Source: Hyperoplus lanceolatus
Taxonomy: Eukaryota > Chordata > Actinopteri > Uranoscopiformes > Ammodytidae
DNA length: 64,000 nt
Assembly: GCA_026929865.2 (NCBI GenBank)
Contig: CM049416.1
Location: forward strand, 5,867,001 to 5,931,000
Direction: 5' to 3'
The stretch's first letter is position 1. The number at the start of each line of letters is the position of its first letter. Below the pieces are notes generated by a model that searched no databases, was not told the origin of the DNA, and worked only from the letters and a program-made list of their open reading frames with translations. Of the stretch, positions 10,801-24,340 are shown one piece after another. The translations under genes and the position numbers were made by a program.

Positions 10801-13800
10801 TAGAATTGCCGGTTAAAATGGAAACCCCCTATGGTCTGCAGGTTGGCCTGAATTGACCCCCTACCATGCCAAGCATCGTTATAGTTCTTTGTGTAAGGAC
10901 TTCTGCAGAGGAGCAAATGCTAAAAGTATATTTTGGGTATTTTTTTTATTTTTTATTTTTTCATCTCTTTAAACTGAAGGCAGTTTGAAAACAGTAGGCT
11001 TGTGTACATACACGTTTTATTTATATATAACATTTTCAATGCTACATCATATTTTTATATTTCAAATTGTGAAACATCTTATATGGAGGCCGTGTGCTCT
11101 TTATTTTGCGTTTATTTCTTCAGTATGCAAACTGAGTTGGTAGCACTGAAAGACTGTTCTACCTTTAGAAGAAAATACCAGAGTGCCTGAGAGGAAGCTC
11201 TACCAGACAACAACACAAGCTGTTTTCATTTATTTCTCCATTATTTTGATCTTTTTTACTGACTTTCAAAATATAGTGCAGAGTTGCCTTTTGGTGAGTG
11301 TTGTGCTTGTTTAACAGAGCTCTGTGGAGGTTCCTTCACAGTGATCTTACCTCATGATACACTACTTACCTGATACTATTAGAGCCTATATCTGCTGGGA
11401 GAGGAGAGACACAGATTATCACTGAGAAGTCAATCTATCAATGCTTCTTTAAGCTGGTGGGGGATAGCCCATCTTTGAATCTACAGTCTTGTTTCCACTG
11501 AGCGGTACAGTTTGGTTTTCAGTACAGTAAGGCTTGCAATAATTTGCCTTTTCGACTGTCAAACGTTGGAGAGGGTACCAAAGAAGCAAATGGTGCCGCA
11601 ACTTTTTTTGTCACCCTTTTAGTTGAGACACCAAACCGTCCCAAAGAGTCCCAAAAAAAAGGGTGAAGCTACACACTGCAGTCCGTTGATTTATTTTTAA
11701 TTTTTTTACCTTTATTTAATATAAAGAAAGTCTAGCTGTCTGCTCAGTTTATAACCCTTAGACAGGTCATCAATTTACCACGTTTAGTTTTCCTTGTCAA
11801 TAAAAGGAACGTTAGGAAACAGATGGAAAATAAATGAAGAGAAAAAACGCCACAGTTTCGGTGAAACATCGTTCAAATCATCAATCCAACCAAGAAGAAG
11901 AGAAGCGCTTATAGCAGTTTTTTTTAAAGCTTTTAAGAATTTATATCAACAATTATTATCAAATGCTGTGATAATGAGAAGGTGTTAAGATGCCAGTTCC
12001 ATAGCCAAACAAACAAACAAACAGGCGTGTGGTCCTGGGAGAAAGTGTCTACTGAATCCCTGTGGATTAGCCCCCGCCAGGCAGAGTGCTTAGTGCCAAC
12101 CACTGACCTACCGACAGATCTGGTTTCACAAAAACCCCAAAAACCATCCAACCTCAATCCCTCCTTCTCATCCAGACTAGTGCCCTTAAATGAACCAAAA
12201 ACTGCCAAGTCAGCTTTAAACATAAGTTTCTTAATAATCAGTGCCTTTTATTATATGAATGCATTGGGGGAAGGTTTGGAAAGTAGAAGGTGCAGGAAGA
12301 GGAGGAGGCGAAGAGCCAGGAGAAGGGAACAATAGTCTAGCTAGATTACACGGCCTAAACCCTTTTTGATTGGTGCTCTAAGTGATGAAAACTGGGAGGG
12401 ATCAACACCTAAACCCTTGAGCCGCTGGAATAAGTCGAGCAAGACACCGCGGAGTAATAGGAGAAGGAGAAGGAGAGGGAGAGGAGAGAGAGAGAGAGGG
12501 AGGGAGGGTGAGGATGGAGGGGAAGGAGATGAGACAGAGAAACAAGAGGGGAAGTCAACCTTTTCACATATCAAATGACACACGTGGAATTTACCAATGC
12601 AAACGGCGGCGGATGTTTTCATCTCAAGCCACATTCACATGTTTGAAATGATCATCCTTTGGTTCCAAACACAAAAACAAACTTCTCATGTTTAGCAGAC
12701 AAGTCTCGACTTTTGCCAATAAGCTGAAATAAAAACGTTGGCTGGCAGAGTTCATCAGTTGTAGCTATAGCTAGCTAGCTAATTACAGTACACTAACGTT
12801 AGCATAAGTTGGTTGAAATCGAGCAATGTTCACTAAAAAGGGGGTCACCGTCTTGCCTGGTATCCAGTTCTGATAATACTGATTGGGGGAAATCAAACGC
12901 TGCTATGATTGGACAATCACTCTTCGGGCGTGGTTTAGCCAAAAGACATATTGACAACCAGAGACTTCAATATGTCGATTTGTAAGTTGTTTATGTCTCT
13001 GTTTACGTCTACTGTGTTTCTGTTGAATTTTGATGTTGTGATGACGCCACAGTAAAGGAGATAACTTGTCAATGATCTATCCTTGAGGACTGAACTAATG
13101 CCTCTCCTAAGCCATGCTTATCAAGTGTTGGTAAGTGGTATAGGCTTCAATGGGTCAAATTAAAAATGTGCGCTGGCTAGGCCATACTATTACAGCAACA
13201 TTTTAAACCGTTAGCATGCAGCAGTGTGTGTACGTTAGCTTGATCAATTCAGCCCATGTTACTGACAGGGTCCAAAGGAAGGTGGTGAGAGCATACACAC
13301 AGAGGTCCAGTTAACACACACTGTTAAATGGTCCTCAGCGTATAGTAGCGTGATAGGAGCCCTTATAAAACAGCCAATAACTCTAGCCACTGTGTTTTTC
13401 CACCAGGTTCTGATCCTCTCACTCTGTGTCCTCGGGGGAGCTTCTCTGCTCAATCAAAATATGGAGTGGAGGCAGGAGTCCACAGTGAAGTTGGCTGTGT
13501 GCCGTGGTAGAAATGTAGTAAAGTGTGTGTCCCGCTGTGTCCTGTCAGCGGCCTTATAAAAAGGGGGATTGTCCCTCCATCTGGCACTGCTAAAAAACGG
13601 ATTTCCCCCCCATGCCTGACAGGGAAAGAGAATAAGGCTGTGGAGGTTTCTTAAGGTTGACTGGGACAGATTAGTGCCATTCAAGTCAACCTGAAATGCT
13701 TGTGTTATGTACCAAAAACATGATGCCATACTGGGAGAGAAGCATTTAGATTGATAAAAGGAATCGCTATATATCTAGCTAAATATCTTAAATGTTGAAC

Positions 13801-14082
13801 TGTTCATCAAACTCCTTGCATTCACGTCCATCCATTGACCTCTTGATTTCCAATGCTTTACCCCTCTCAGATCCATCAGGGCCATTTCCTTGTTCTCTAC
13901 TATACGACATGCTGACGTAGCTTGTTGGTCTGTGAGACATGGGAGGGACGGCTGTCTTTCTCCTATAAGTAAAACGCCGTACACAAGTCAAGACAATTCA
14001 CAAGACTTTAGAAAAGAAGAAGAGAAGACATAAATAAAGCTTTAGGAGTGAGGGAAATCTGGACACAGACACCATTCCTAAA

Positions 14083-14088
<6 letters not shown>
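10801..14088. other. intronic sequence
   Basis: Part of the 10605-26257 intron. It contains a fragment at about 11493-11690 that shares TCACCCTTTT...GGGTGAAGCTACACACTGCAG with the element at 28076-28618, and a purine-rich stretch (GGAGAGAGAG types) at about 12280-12550. Nothing else is recognised. Confidence 0.5.

Positions 14089-14163
<75 letters not shown>
14089..14163. repeat. (CA)n microsatellite
   Basis: About 37 CA units. Confidence 0.97.
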
Positions 14164-14165
<2 letters not shown>

Positions 14166-15599
14166 CTGCCCACTCCGTCTCCGCTCTAATGCTTAAGTAA
14201 AACAGTTGATACCACTCCGGGTGTACCAACACAGACAGACACGGCTTGGTAATTATTATGGCAGCCCACAAACACTGGCAGAACCAACACATCTACCCAC
14301 ACTTAATGGCCACTCTGGGGACGTCTGGGGCCCTATAACTGGGGGTATATAATTACCTTTAATGGAGCTTAAATAAGCTTTGAGCTTGAATAAATACATT
14401 AAGCCACGTAACATCTTGAAATGATAAAGTGTGGAGAGAAGAGAGACAGAGGACAGATAAAGGCCAGTCAGGAGAGTGGGTGAAGGCAGAATGTGTGTGT
14501 GTGTTTGTGGGGGGGGAGGTGTTCTGACATGTGTGGTGTTAAACCTCCAATCTATGTATTATATAGCCTATTATTTGTATTATTATGATGTGTTACTGGC
14601 TGTCGATTATATATGGTTTCGACAGTATTTGTGTTTTCATCAAGCCATGTACTGTATGAATGATCTTTAATCCCAGACACAGTAGATTACAGAGAAGCCT
14701 TCGACAATTCAGCAAAGGCAACACTCACTTAACACGTGCCCTTCCACCAGACAAGTGCCACAAGGCTAGCAGGTACAAACTGAGAGCAATGGGAACCTCA
14801 TTCATATGGAAGGTCGTATACATAATGCATTTGACAAAACGCTCATCTATGATGGTGCCGGATGCAAAGTGGCTATTTGTTTTCTAACTTGATTTTTGGT
14901 TTACAGCACAGCAAAATTTATTTTTTATTTTTCAACAGTATTATTTTGTTACAGAGTTACAGAATTTGTTCAGGTTATTTGTTATTACATGTTACATTAA
15001 GTTAAGTGTTATTGTGAATGTTATTTAAATAAAATGCTTTTCAAATTTCAAAAAATCGTGATACAAATCAAATCGTGAATTTTTGTATTGTACAGCCCTA
15101 CAATCAATCTAGGTGTTGGGATTTCACAGGATATTTCACAGCTATGACTTGTCTGTGATGTTAGGTGAAAAGTACAAGGTGATCACCACTCATTAGGTAT
15201 TTAACCTACTATGTGCATCATGGGTAAATGAACATATAACAGAGAACGATCCAGTCATGGTTGAGATAATTCAGTCTGGATCAAAGTGTTGGACTAACCA
15301 AATGTCAGACCGATTTAAAGACTTAGATCCATAGTTGTCGCTGGCACGGCTAAAGAGATAGGAATGGCTTGGGGTGTAAGCAGTAGAATAATACAATACT
15401 GAATAAATTATTCTTGTTCACATGAATGGGCACCATTCTTTAAAAGACACAAACATCTGGGGTGCCAGAGGCCATCCTGCCTAGGGCCTTTGTTGAGGAA
15501 CCTCCTAATTAAGGAGCTAATTAACACATCACACATGAGTGCATATGGACAACACTGTGCACTGCACTGAGAAGCAAACAAATCAATAATGAATTAGTT
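14164..15599. other. intronic sequence, nothing firmly recognised
   Basis: The stretch 15045-15105 (AATCGTGATAC...GTACAGCCCTAC) may be a fragment related to the hAT-type MITE at 42218-42661. No exon is seen. Confidence 0.45.
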
Positions 15600-15616
15600 A
15601 GAATAGTCTCTTATCT

Positions 15617-15791
15617 TGGGGGCGCCTTTAGCTCAGTTGGTAAGGCGTCCCCCTCCCGGGCCGGGCCCAGCAGCAGACCCGGATTCGATTCCCACCCGTG
15701 GTCGTTCTCTGCATGTCACTCCCCTCTCTGCCCCATTTCACCTCTGTCTCTCTGCACTATCAAATAAAGCATACAAATATCTTAAAAAAAA
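15617..15791 (+). mobile_element. tRNA-derived SINE (family B), recent insertion
   Basis: The head TTAGCTCAGTTGGTAAGGCG and the GGATTCGATTCC box are followed by a body with TCTCTGCATGTCACTCCCC, TATCAAATAAAGCATACAAA and an A tail. A perfect 17-bp target duplication, AGAATAGTCTCTTATCT, flanks it at 15600-15616 and 15792-15808, showing target-primed retroposition with little decay since. Confidence 0.92.
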
Positions 15792-15937
15792 AGAATAGTC
15801 TCTTATCTAACAGATGTACAAACATGTTCAAACACACACACACACACAGTGGTGGTGCTATGTCTCTCTTTCCAACCCTGTCTGCCCTTATGAGAGAGGA
15901 GTCATGTGTCACTTTAACTACACTAGGCTTACTCTGC

Positions 15938-15941
<4 letters not shown>

Positions 15942-15979
<38 letters not shown>

Positions 15980-16091
15980 GGTTGTCTCCTGGGATCCATC
16001 TCTGACATTTACTCAGGCCGATCAATATCTCCCTCTGACCTTTCAATCAATAGTTCCCTCCTTTGCCAAGAGCTGTGTGCCTCTCTGAGAA

Positions 16092-16165
<74 letters not shown>
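15942..16165. repeat. two (CA)n microsatellites
   Basis: Tracts at 15942-15974 and 16093-16165, with ordinary sequence between. A smaller one lies at 15831-15848. Confidence 0.95.
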
Positions 16166-16171
<6 letters not shown>

Positions 16172-18291
16172 TCCATACCTCTCTCAAACATGCTTTCTGC
16201 TTCTGCCTGCATATGACACACACTGTTCAGGTTTCACAAAGCCAAATGTACTCCTATTTAGAGCCTTTTGAAGTTTCCTCAGAATTAGACTTTAGATACA
16301 TTTTAACAGACAAAATTAAGAATTATAAAAAAGCATGGCCACAGCTGTGTATTTCCAATCGTACATAACTAAACTACGTCTGAGACTATAATGAGAAAGT
16401 TAACAAAAGAATATCAGGTGACATTCTAAAAGCGGTTCAGAAAATTGTTAAAATAAAATTCAGTGAAAACATCTTATATGCCTCAGCAGGACAGTGCTTC
16501 TTAGCATGGGCAGGGACCAACAATGAAAGAAGGGGCACCTTGTGGTCTGGGGGTCCACGTGTGCATGCTTACAATACCGGGATAGATATTGGGGTGAATA
16601 TTAGTTTTAGCTGAATTAGGAGACACACATGCTTAAATGCCCTTCTCATGAGGCGCTCAAATAACCCCTCTTATAAACTTAGGGCCAGTGTGGAAGTCCC
16701 ATAAATTGACACTGGTAAAGTACTTAATTCACTGGTTCAAAAAAAAGATTTTTAAAAAAGCACTCCAAACAAAAGGGCAGGGGGAGGTTGCCCCATCTGC
16801 ACGTCCACCGTGCCGGCCCCTGGTTCTAAGAGTGTTCAGCAGCAGTATAGTGATGTCATTGGTTCAGGTGTATATGTAACCTTAATTGAATATACTATAA
16901 CAGGCCTCCTATACAATGTAACCTTAATTGAATATACTGGTAGTACGGTAACCTCGAGGAAATGAATTTTTCCTCAGAGGTAGATATATTTTGGAAGTGA
17001 ACCTCTCCACATACACTGGTGCTGGCCGCAGAGGAAGGCAGGGAGCCAAATGAGAAGGCCCCGCTATAACATCCACCTGGGCCAAAGGAAACAAGCCGTC
17101 CACCCCATGCCTGCTGCTCCGTGAGCCCCGGGGCCGAGGGGCTTTGAGACGGCCAGTGTTTGGAATGAAGAAACCCAATGCCTGATGCCTCTGTGGGGGC
17201 TCAGCTGCCGGATAAAGACCCCCGACTGACCTGGTTGATTAGCGCTGCAGCCTAAACCAACTTGCTCGCTAACTCCTCAAACCTGACGTCTGCATTACAG
17301 GAGGTCAAGCTGTTATGTAAGAGCCTTGTCTGTCTATCTCGCTGCTAAGAGAAAATAATTAGATAGAAAAGCGAGAAAAAAAAAACGACTTGATATAAAA
17401 CTTGTGCTTTGTCACTTAAACTGCATTTAGACCCTGCTCGTATAAGGAATGTGCAGCCCCCATACCTCCAGGGTAGGAACTAGTACATAGTGGAGAGTCT
17501 TACCAAATATAGTTTTGCCAAATATTTGGAGGAAAAAAAAGCAATTAAATTGAAAACATTTGCAGAAACCCAAACCTCTACAAATAATTACAGACGGGGA
17601 GAGTACAGGGGATCGAGTTTTCTTGGGAGTAGCGCTGGTTTTTGTTTCTGAGGGGTGTGTTGAGGACGGACGGACGGACATCAGGCCCGGGAGGTAGCGT
17701 GTATTTATTCAGGTATTAAAAGCAGCCCCGGCGCTCCATTCTGTTTAATAACAAACACTGGGACGGGGGTGCATGTGGGGCCAAGGGAAACTCTCCTTGT
17801 TTTACGCAACAATAAAACAGCCAGTGATCCAGGCTGGGTTGTTGGCTAATAGCTGGGACTACTGGCCATGCTGCATGTCATGTGAGGTGATGGGTAAAAC
17901 CAAGGAGAAGTGTATGGAGGCTGAGGGGGGGGGGGGGGGGGGGGGGTCCCTGCTCTGACATGGCTTACCCAGGATACTAGAAAGAGAAATTCCGAAGAAG
18001 CAACTCTGTGCATTTTCACACCAGAACTAGTGATTATTGGAGCAGTAATAATGGCACAGATGCTAGTGTTTTGCCTTCCCGTGGAACTAGATTGTTACAG
18101 AGGCCAGTGCATTATCGACCAAACGGTCGTGGCATGGAATTCACAACCAGGATTTTTACTCTATCGAATATATTCCCATTGCTTGAGATTTGTCTGCATG
18201 TGTTTATATGCATGAGTGGTTATGGTGTTCCTCCTTCTTATTAGTTTCCCGGTGAATAGATGTGACCGTGTCCTTGTATTTGGTGATACCC

Positions 18292-18294
<3 letters not shown>
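16166..18294. other. intronic sequence, nothing recognised
   Basis: It holds a short direct duplication (ATGTAACCTTAATTGAATATA near 16873 and again near 16917) and a pure G run at about 17926-17947. No exon is supported. Confidence 0.5.
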
Positions 18295-18347
<53 letters not shown>

Positions 18348-18382
18348 ACGTGTGTGTGTGTGTGTGTGCGTGTGTGTGTGTG
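18295..18382. repeat. (TG)n microsatellite
   Basis: About 40 TG units with two CG-containing interruptions. Confidence 0.95.
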
Positions 18383-18903
18383 TTTTCAGGTCTTCTCAGG
18401 TAGAGGAGGAATGCAGGCCAGTGGGGACGTGTCTCAGGTGCCAATACACACTCTGAACTGTACAGCATAGTACACCGACCACACGCTATCCACAGAAACA
18501 CACACACACACACACTCACACAACCCCCAGTGAGCAAGTGCGCAAAATACAGACTAACATGAAACTTAATGTGTGCTAATTAACCAACAAAAACAGAAGA
18601 ACATATGGAGTTATATACATATACAGTTTCTCATCCAACCTTCAGTGTGCACCTTCTAATCAAACATCTGGAAACAGTTGAAAAAAGATTCTCTCTCTCC
18701 GTGTATCTCTCTCTCTCTCTCTCTCTCTGTCTCTAGTTGGGTTGGCGTGTCTGTCATCGTGAGAGGCTGAACTGCCTCGTCTGTCAGCGCAGATGAAAGG
18801 GCGTTTATCAGACTGCTGGGTTTTAAACATGCCCTACATAGTTTATATTGAAATGATTATGATAGACAGACACGACGGGGCACATCCCTATTGGCTTTAG
18901 AGC

Positions 18904-18932
18904 AGGGGAGAGAGAGAGAGGGAGAGAGAGAG

Positions 18933-18970
<38 letters not shown>
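18904..18970. repeat. (GA)n tract
   Basis: Imperfect then pure GA repeat. A TC-rich partner lies at about 18690-18730. Confidence 0.9.
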
Positions 18971-18972
<2 letters not shown>

Positions 18973-20249
18973 GTCTGTCTGTATCAAGCAATACAGTGGC
19001 ACATTTAGATGAGACCACCTCACAGTGTGGCACTTATCTTGCCGCTAACTACAACGTTCAGTAAACTGTTAAATGCTAACCATCATACTCCAGTGAGTCT
19101 GTGCACTACAATACACTGCTGAAGACCAATGCTGCTACATACACAAAAACATATTGATCAGCTATCTCCCAGACAGCCGTTGCCAAGGTTATCTGATGTC
19201 ACACAGGAATTACCCTGAATTGACTGAATGCTGTCGAGGCAACCTCAATCAAAAAAAAAAAAAAAAAGGTATTTAGCACAAACTCGTTCCAACGGGGTGA
19301 AACGTCCTCCTGGCAAATTGACAGTGCTAACAGAGAAACTTTAAGGTGGAGTTAGTGATTTTGGGACATGGCTTAAGTGCATATCTCCTCACAATCCGCT
19401 ACCTTTCTGTATTAAAAGCCTAATACAAGTTGCCAAACAAAGGGAGGTAAGAGCAAAATAAACATCCTAACTCCACTCAGGACCCAAAACGGTGTGCAGA
19501 TATGTATGTATGGCGACTGGCTCACTCTAGCAATTAAATAAGATGGAGTCAAGCAGCAAAGCAACACTTCTGGCTTTTAAAACCTTCCCCCTAGGGACCC
19601 ATGGGTGCTCTCAGTCAATACGCGTCTATAGGGAAGTGTTGTGTGAGTGTGTGTTTCCATGCTCAGTGCCCGGGTTGATAGGTAGTGATCGATGTGGCCT
19701 GCCTGCTCTGTGTCTTTCAGCACTGATCTCCGCTCGGGGGGATTTATGAAGCCCGCGGGGGCCTGAGCCACAGCCAAATTATGTGGGCGGGGCACAGCTG
19801 GACTGTACTCTTATCCATCTTTCCCACTCCAACTCAGGCCCTCCCCAAAAAAAATACAGGAGGGGACTTTTCTTTTTTTTTTTTTCCTTCACTGTAAATG
19901 CTGGGTTCTGTTAGGTCCCACAAATCACCTGGGGATATGTGGAAGTGGAAGTGTTGGCACAAGCTGCATGGGGTTTCAATTTGACATCAGAGCATCTTCC
20001 CAGCATGCAACTGCAGTGTCACAAGCCTCTTCAGTGGAATGTTAGACGAGATGCTTTAGGGCCACGAGTCGGCCTCATGAACATGGCTTTTTCAGTTTCA
20101 ATATGTACTGTCCTCCCATGAAAAACCACATTAGGAGCCAGTGCTCCAAAATGACATCTGTTTACGTTCAGCGACAAGGCCCTCTGCTGGCCAAAGATGC
20201 TAAACCGGCAGCAAAGGAGGAAGTGCAGGGACTTGGTCAAAGCGAATAA
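18971..20249. other. intronic sequence with MITE fragment
   Basis: A partial copy of the TTAAAGGTGGAGT family lies at about 19341-19480, and there is an A run at about 19250-19267. No exon is recognised. Confidence 0.5.
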
Positions 20250-20675
20250 CCCTGCGTTCCGAATCGCATACTTTCTACTATTTAGTATGGTAGAAAAAAG
20301 ATTTAGTATGTCCCGATTCTTGTGGACAGATTTAGGATGGTTGGAAAAGACCCGGATGTAGTACATCCGGCCAAAATGTTTAGTGTTGAAAACAGCATCC
20401 TATTAGGGCGATTCTGACCCATAATCCAGTGCAAACCTGAAGTGACGTCACATCATCGGAGCCTCCATATGAAAACAAACGGGGATGTGACGGATTTAAA
20501 AGCAAGAGGCAAGATCAAGGCACGATGTTATGATGAAATAAATAAGAAGAAGTATGTCCCAATAGTATGCCTACTGCATCCTAACTAGATTATTTTTTAT
20601 CATTGAAAGTAGTAATTGTATGCAGAATAAAAAAAGAAAGAGTATAAAAAAAGAATGAGTATGTGGAACGCAGGG
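20250..20675. mobile_element. MITE, best copy of the CCCTGCGTTCC family
   Basis: Ends CCCTGCGTTCC and GGAACGCAGGG are perfect inverses, flanked by TAA on both sides (20247-20249 and 20676-20678). A 3-bp TAA duplication with short inverted termini is typical of PIF/Harbinger elements, so a non-autonomous Harbinger derivative is the best guess. The interior is non-coding and contains AGTGACGTCACATC. Confidence 0.8.
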
Positions 20676-20678
20676 TAA

Positions 20679-21785
20679 ATCCACAGAGGGGGGACGATGG
20701 AGTGATGAATCTTAAACTGGAGGAATGGGTCAACAAAACATTGCACTATAACACAGAAGGCTGCTGTTCACGTCCAATCGGCATTGACAATGATCACCAT
20801 CATTCCCCAACGATAACCAAGTGTTCATTTTAGTACTATGACGATGAAGATCCTCTAATCTTATATTAGAGTGCTTCATTTAACCCAAACCATGATTATT
20901 GCTGTGTGATTTGTAATGCTCTTTAAAGGTTTCGACAAATGATGTACTTTGGCATTTCAATTAGAAGAAGTGTTTCTTGATTTCTGAATTAACTGTACTA
21001 TTCTATGTACAAACATTAATATGTTAATCTAATGCAAACAACTAACTTGGTCATTTTTAAGCATGCTTGTGCTACAAATGAGGAAATGAATGAACACATT
21101 TTTCCTCTAATCTAGTAAAGAAGTCACTTTCTGTATTTGCTGCATTAGCAGCTGGGTGGTGCTGTCTATATGAGTGTGTGTATGCCATGGGGTGGGAGAG
21201 GGAGAAAAGAGAGAGACAGCGTGGGCCTCACTGTTCAAACATCGCAAAGTTTGCGGACGCGCCGTCTGCCTGCCTGGCCTTAGACAGCTCCGGCTCCAGT
21301 ATTTCACACACCTACATGCCACATTCTCGAACTGCCTGACACTCATTTCGTAAACCCACATACTACAAAACATACACACACACACAAAAGGTATCATACA
21401 AAATATATGTGATCATTATATATATTGAGATGGCTCAAATGATACGATACATACCAAAGTTATGACGCTGTCATTATGTAGGTCACATGACATGCACCTA
21501 CTGCTGAACAGACTCTCATATCTCCTTGACTGTCTACTGTATGTCCATCATGTGTTGGGTTGTGCCCCACCGCTCCATTCCACCATCCACACATGGATGA
21601 AGATTGGGCAGAGGGAGGTCCAGCCATCAGAGGCAGAGGGAGGTGGAGATTCATTATCCATCTTACAGTAGCTTCAGGTAGTTTTACCAAAGAAACACGA
21701 GAACAGCCACTGTATAGGAGAACTGTTCACACCTACCAGTACACTCCATTGTTTATTCCTCATATTCAAATCATAATTATTATAT
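20679..21785. other. intronic sequence, nothing recognised
   Basis: No exon, RNA gene or repeat could be supported. Confidence 0.5.
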
Positions 21786-22135
21786 ATGCAGGTCCAGTCA
21801 GATACTAGAACCAATGGGTGTTTTGAGCATAAACTGTCCTTGTATGCTGATGATCGTTTACGTTATATGTCTGACCCAAATAAATTTATTCCAGATCTAC
21901 TGGAGGCAGATTTCAAGATATAAATTGATTTTCCAAGGAAGATGCAACTACAGCCTATCCCTTTCCACATTTTCCCTTTTTGACATCTCTGCAAAATGTA
22001 AATTTTTGGGCATTTTTGTAAGTGAATATCTCTATTCAGATGTTATTGCTCCCTTTTGCTGTCTCCACCGACTCAACATCTACTGTATATCTCTCATACT
22101 TCTATATCTTGTGGGCAGGATATAATGAATGAAAA
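21786..22135 (+). pseudogene. L1-type LINE reverse-transcriptase fragment (YADD)
   Basis: The plus-strand frame from 21822 reads FEHKLSLYADDRL; Y-A-D-D (21843-21854) is the reverse-transcriptase catalytic motif. It is followed by SDPNKFIPDLLEADF-like text before a stop, and a shifted frame continues the similarity. The layout fits L1-clade elements. It is broken by stops and frameshifts, so it is a dead fragment that may continue at 23690-24340. Confidence 0.7.
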
Positions 22136-22182
22136 TTGACAAAAAAGGGTGTGGTTACTCAATTCTTCCATTTATATGGAAT

Positions 22183-22270
22183 AATACACTGCCCGGCCCA
22201 AAAACAAAGTCACACACTCAAATATCTCGTTCGACCATCTTTAGCTTTGATTACGGCGATCATTAAAGAT
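22183..22270. mobile_element. Tc1/mariner-type terminal fragment
   Basis: TACACTGCCCGGCCCAAAAA then CAAAGTCACACACTC resembles a Tc1-type terminus. Only one end is seen. Confidence 0.45.
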
Positions 22271-22694
22271 TTTTAACCAAACTTATTCCTCAAAGATGAT
22301 GGCTCACCACTATCTATCCAGGTTTTAATAATGCGTTGGATAGTTATTAACGCTCTGAGGTCTATTCACGCGCCGGCGCGTGTGCGCATATCTTTATTAA
22401 TATCTTCCTGAAGATATGGCTGAAAAATAAAATGAAAACATCATCTCAAACTAGAGATCCTCCTGTTTCCAGGGAATGTTCTTGTGATACTGTCAGTCCT
22501 TTAGAGGCTTAAAAAACACTGTGAGAAGCAAGACCCAGGAGCTCCCCAGCTACCACTTAGCTTGTAATTAGTGCATAGAGTATATACATAGTGTGAAAGT
22601 AGTTTGTTATTATTGTTTTTATATTTACTTAATGGTTTGTTTGAAAAATGTTTTGTGATGCTTCCTCTTTTATTAGTGTACATCCCATGAATCA

Positions 22695-22961
22695 AAGGGG
22701 CGACTGTGGCTCAGTTGGCAGAGCGGATCGGCTGATGATCAAAGGGTTGGAGGTTCGATCCCCGCCCTGCCACCTGTGTCACAGTTGTTGTGTCCTTGGA
22801 CACTTCACCCACCTTGCCTCGTGTGAATGTCGATAGTTAGTCTGCTATCGGTGTATGAATGTGTGTGTGAATGGTAACGTGGGAAAGGAAAACAGGTCTC
22901 CCTTGCAAAAGAGTCTTCGGTCTCAATGAGATATACCTGTATAAATAAAGGTTACAAAAAA
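22695..22961 (+). mobile_element. tRNA-derived SINE (family A), with target duplication
   Basis: Head GGGCGACTGTGGCTCAGTTGG and box GGAGGTTCGATCCCCGCCC, with tail GTATAAATAAAGGTTACAAAA. The duplication ATGAATCA is seen at 22687-22694 and 22962-22969. It probably inserted into the region between the two L1 fragments. Confidence 0.88.
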
Positions 22962-22969
22962 ATGAATCA

Positions 22970-23689
22970 TCATATGTCTTCATTCAGTCTAATTTCCTAA
23001 TGTTTTTTGAAAGTAGAGACAACATTTTTACCAAAAAGCGTCTGGACCAAATTTTATATTAGTCATGTTTTGTGCACTCCCCTACTGTGTTTTGGAAAAT
23101 TTCCACTGCATTTTTGAAGCTTAGGAGAAGAAATTTCAAGAGCCAAAACAACTCGACAGGATGACTAAAGGTTCTTCTTTCACACAAATGTCCAGGTTTT
23201 TCAAAAATCGCAATACATTTTTCAGCATTTAAGCCAATTATTTATATACACAATGGTCTAGGACATAAGTAGACCTCAGAAAACAAAGGTCTAATGTGTT
23301 CTGAACATTTCCATATAGAACACTTTGGTATAATTTATCTTCTTGCACATTTGAAATAGGTATTTATAGAAGTATGTAAAATCGGAGAAAATATCCCTAG
23401 ACCTCAGAGGGTTAACCCAATTTGAGTAGTTTCCGCTTCTCGTTAGTAGTTTTCCTTGTTTGATGCAGGCCAATAATTGCACCTTTCTTAAACAGTTACA
23501 TCTTTTCCAAAACCATAGCATATGTTTTCAGACATGGTTGTTTGAGAAATAAGAAGCTATACACTGCATCAGTTAGGGTTAAATAACGTGTTGCCAACTG
23601 AAACATATTTATCACTGCAGTTTTTGACTGATTTCCTCTCTAATTACCCTCTTGTGCTGTTACCATTGTCATCATAGTCTATTATAATT
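22970..23689. other. intronic sequence, nothing recognised
   Basis: AT-rich, between the two LINE fragments. It may be part of the same decayed element but I could not show it. Confidence 0.4.
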
Positions 23690-24340
23690 ATGGTTAAAAA
23701 CTGTCAAGATATCAAGATCTGGATTGCCCTTCAACAACAATTCAAGGCAATACCTCTTCTACCAATTGTTCACTCCAATTCTCCCGCTATTAGGGATAGG
23801 GCTTTTGCAACCTTGAAAGACCCTGGGATTGTCTTAAGCATTACGTTTAGCATCTTCACATTGATGGAACATTTGCATCTTCTGATCAGTTAGCTCATGC
23901 CTCAACTTACTGAGAACAGGTCTCATACTCACTTGCACAGTTTCCTTTCTGCTAACCCCGCTACCTTGGTTGACACCATTTTTTAAATTAAACCGTACCT
24001 CATAGGTACCATTACAAAGCCATACAACACCCTCTTCACATGCCACTGACGTGTTCACGCGTCATCTATTTGTACCCGTCTGGGGTCTTACATTGCAAAA
24101 GTAGTTCACGGATTCCACTGTTCTAAAAATAAACTAGCCATCCTGGAACTGATCCAAATTGTGATACGTCACCTGGGGCCAGCTGATCTCACCCACATGT
24201 TTTGGACCTGTCCTGCCCTATCTCTATTTTGAAGTCTGCTTTTGACTTGCTTTGAGCCAACGCAACAACAATCATGCCCTCAACCTCAGTTGGCCTTTAT
24301 GGCATACCCCACTCTGATCAATCAATGTCTTCCCGTTTCC
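23690..24340 (+). pseudogene. decayed L1-type LINE 3' coding fragment
   Basis: Disrupted frames include a DLTHMFWTCP stretch near 24184-24214. The T-H-M-F-W-x-C-P pattern is typical of the C-terminal part of fish L1 ORF2. Many stops are present. The collinear order with 21786-22135 suggests one old insertion. Confidence 0.55.

Noticed and set aside
15617..15690. tRNA-like sequence with A and B boxes
   Set aside because: It continues into a tRNA-unrelated body, an A tail and a target duplication, so it is a SINE head. The same holds for 7250-7321, 22697-22765 and 31310-31380.
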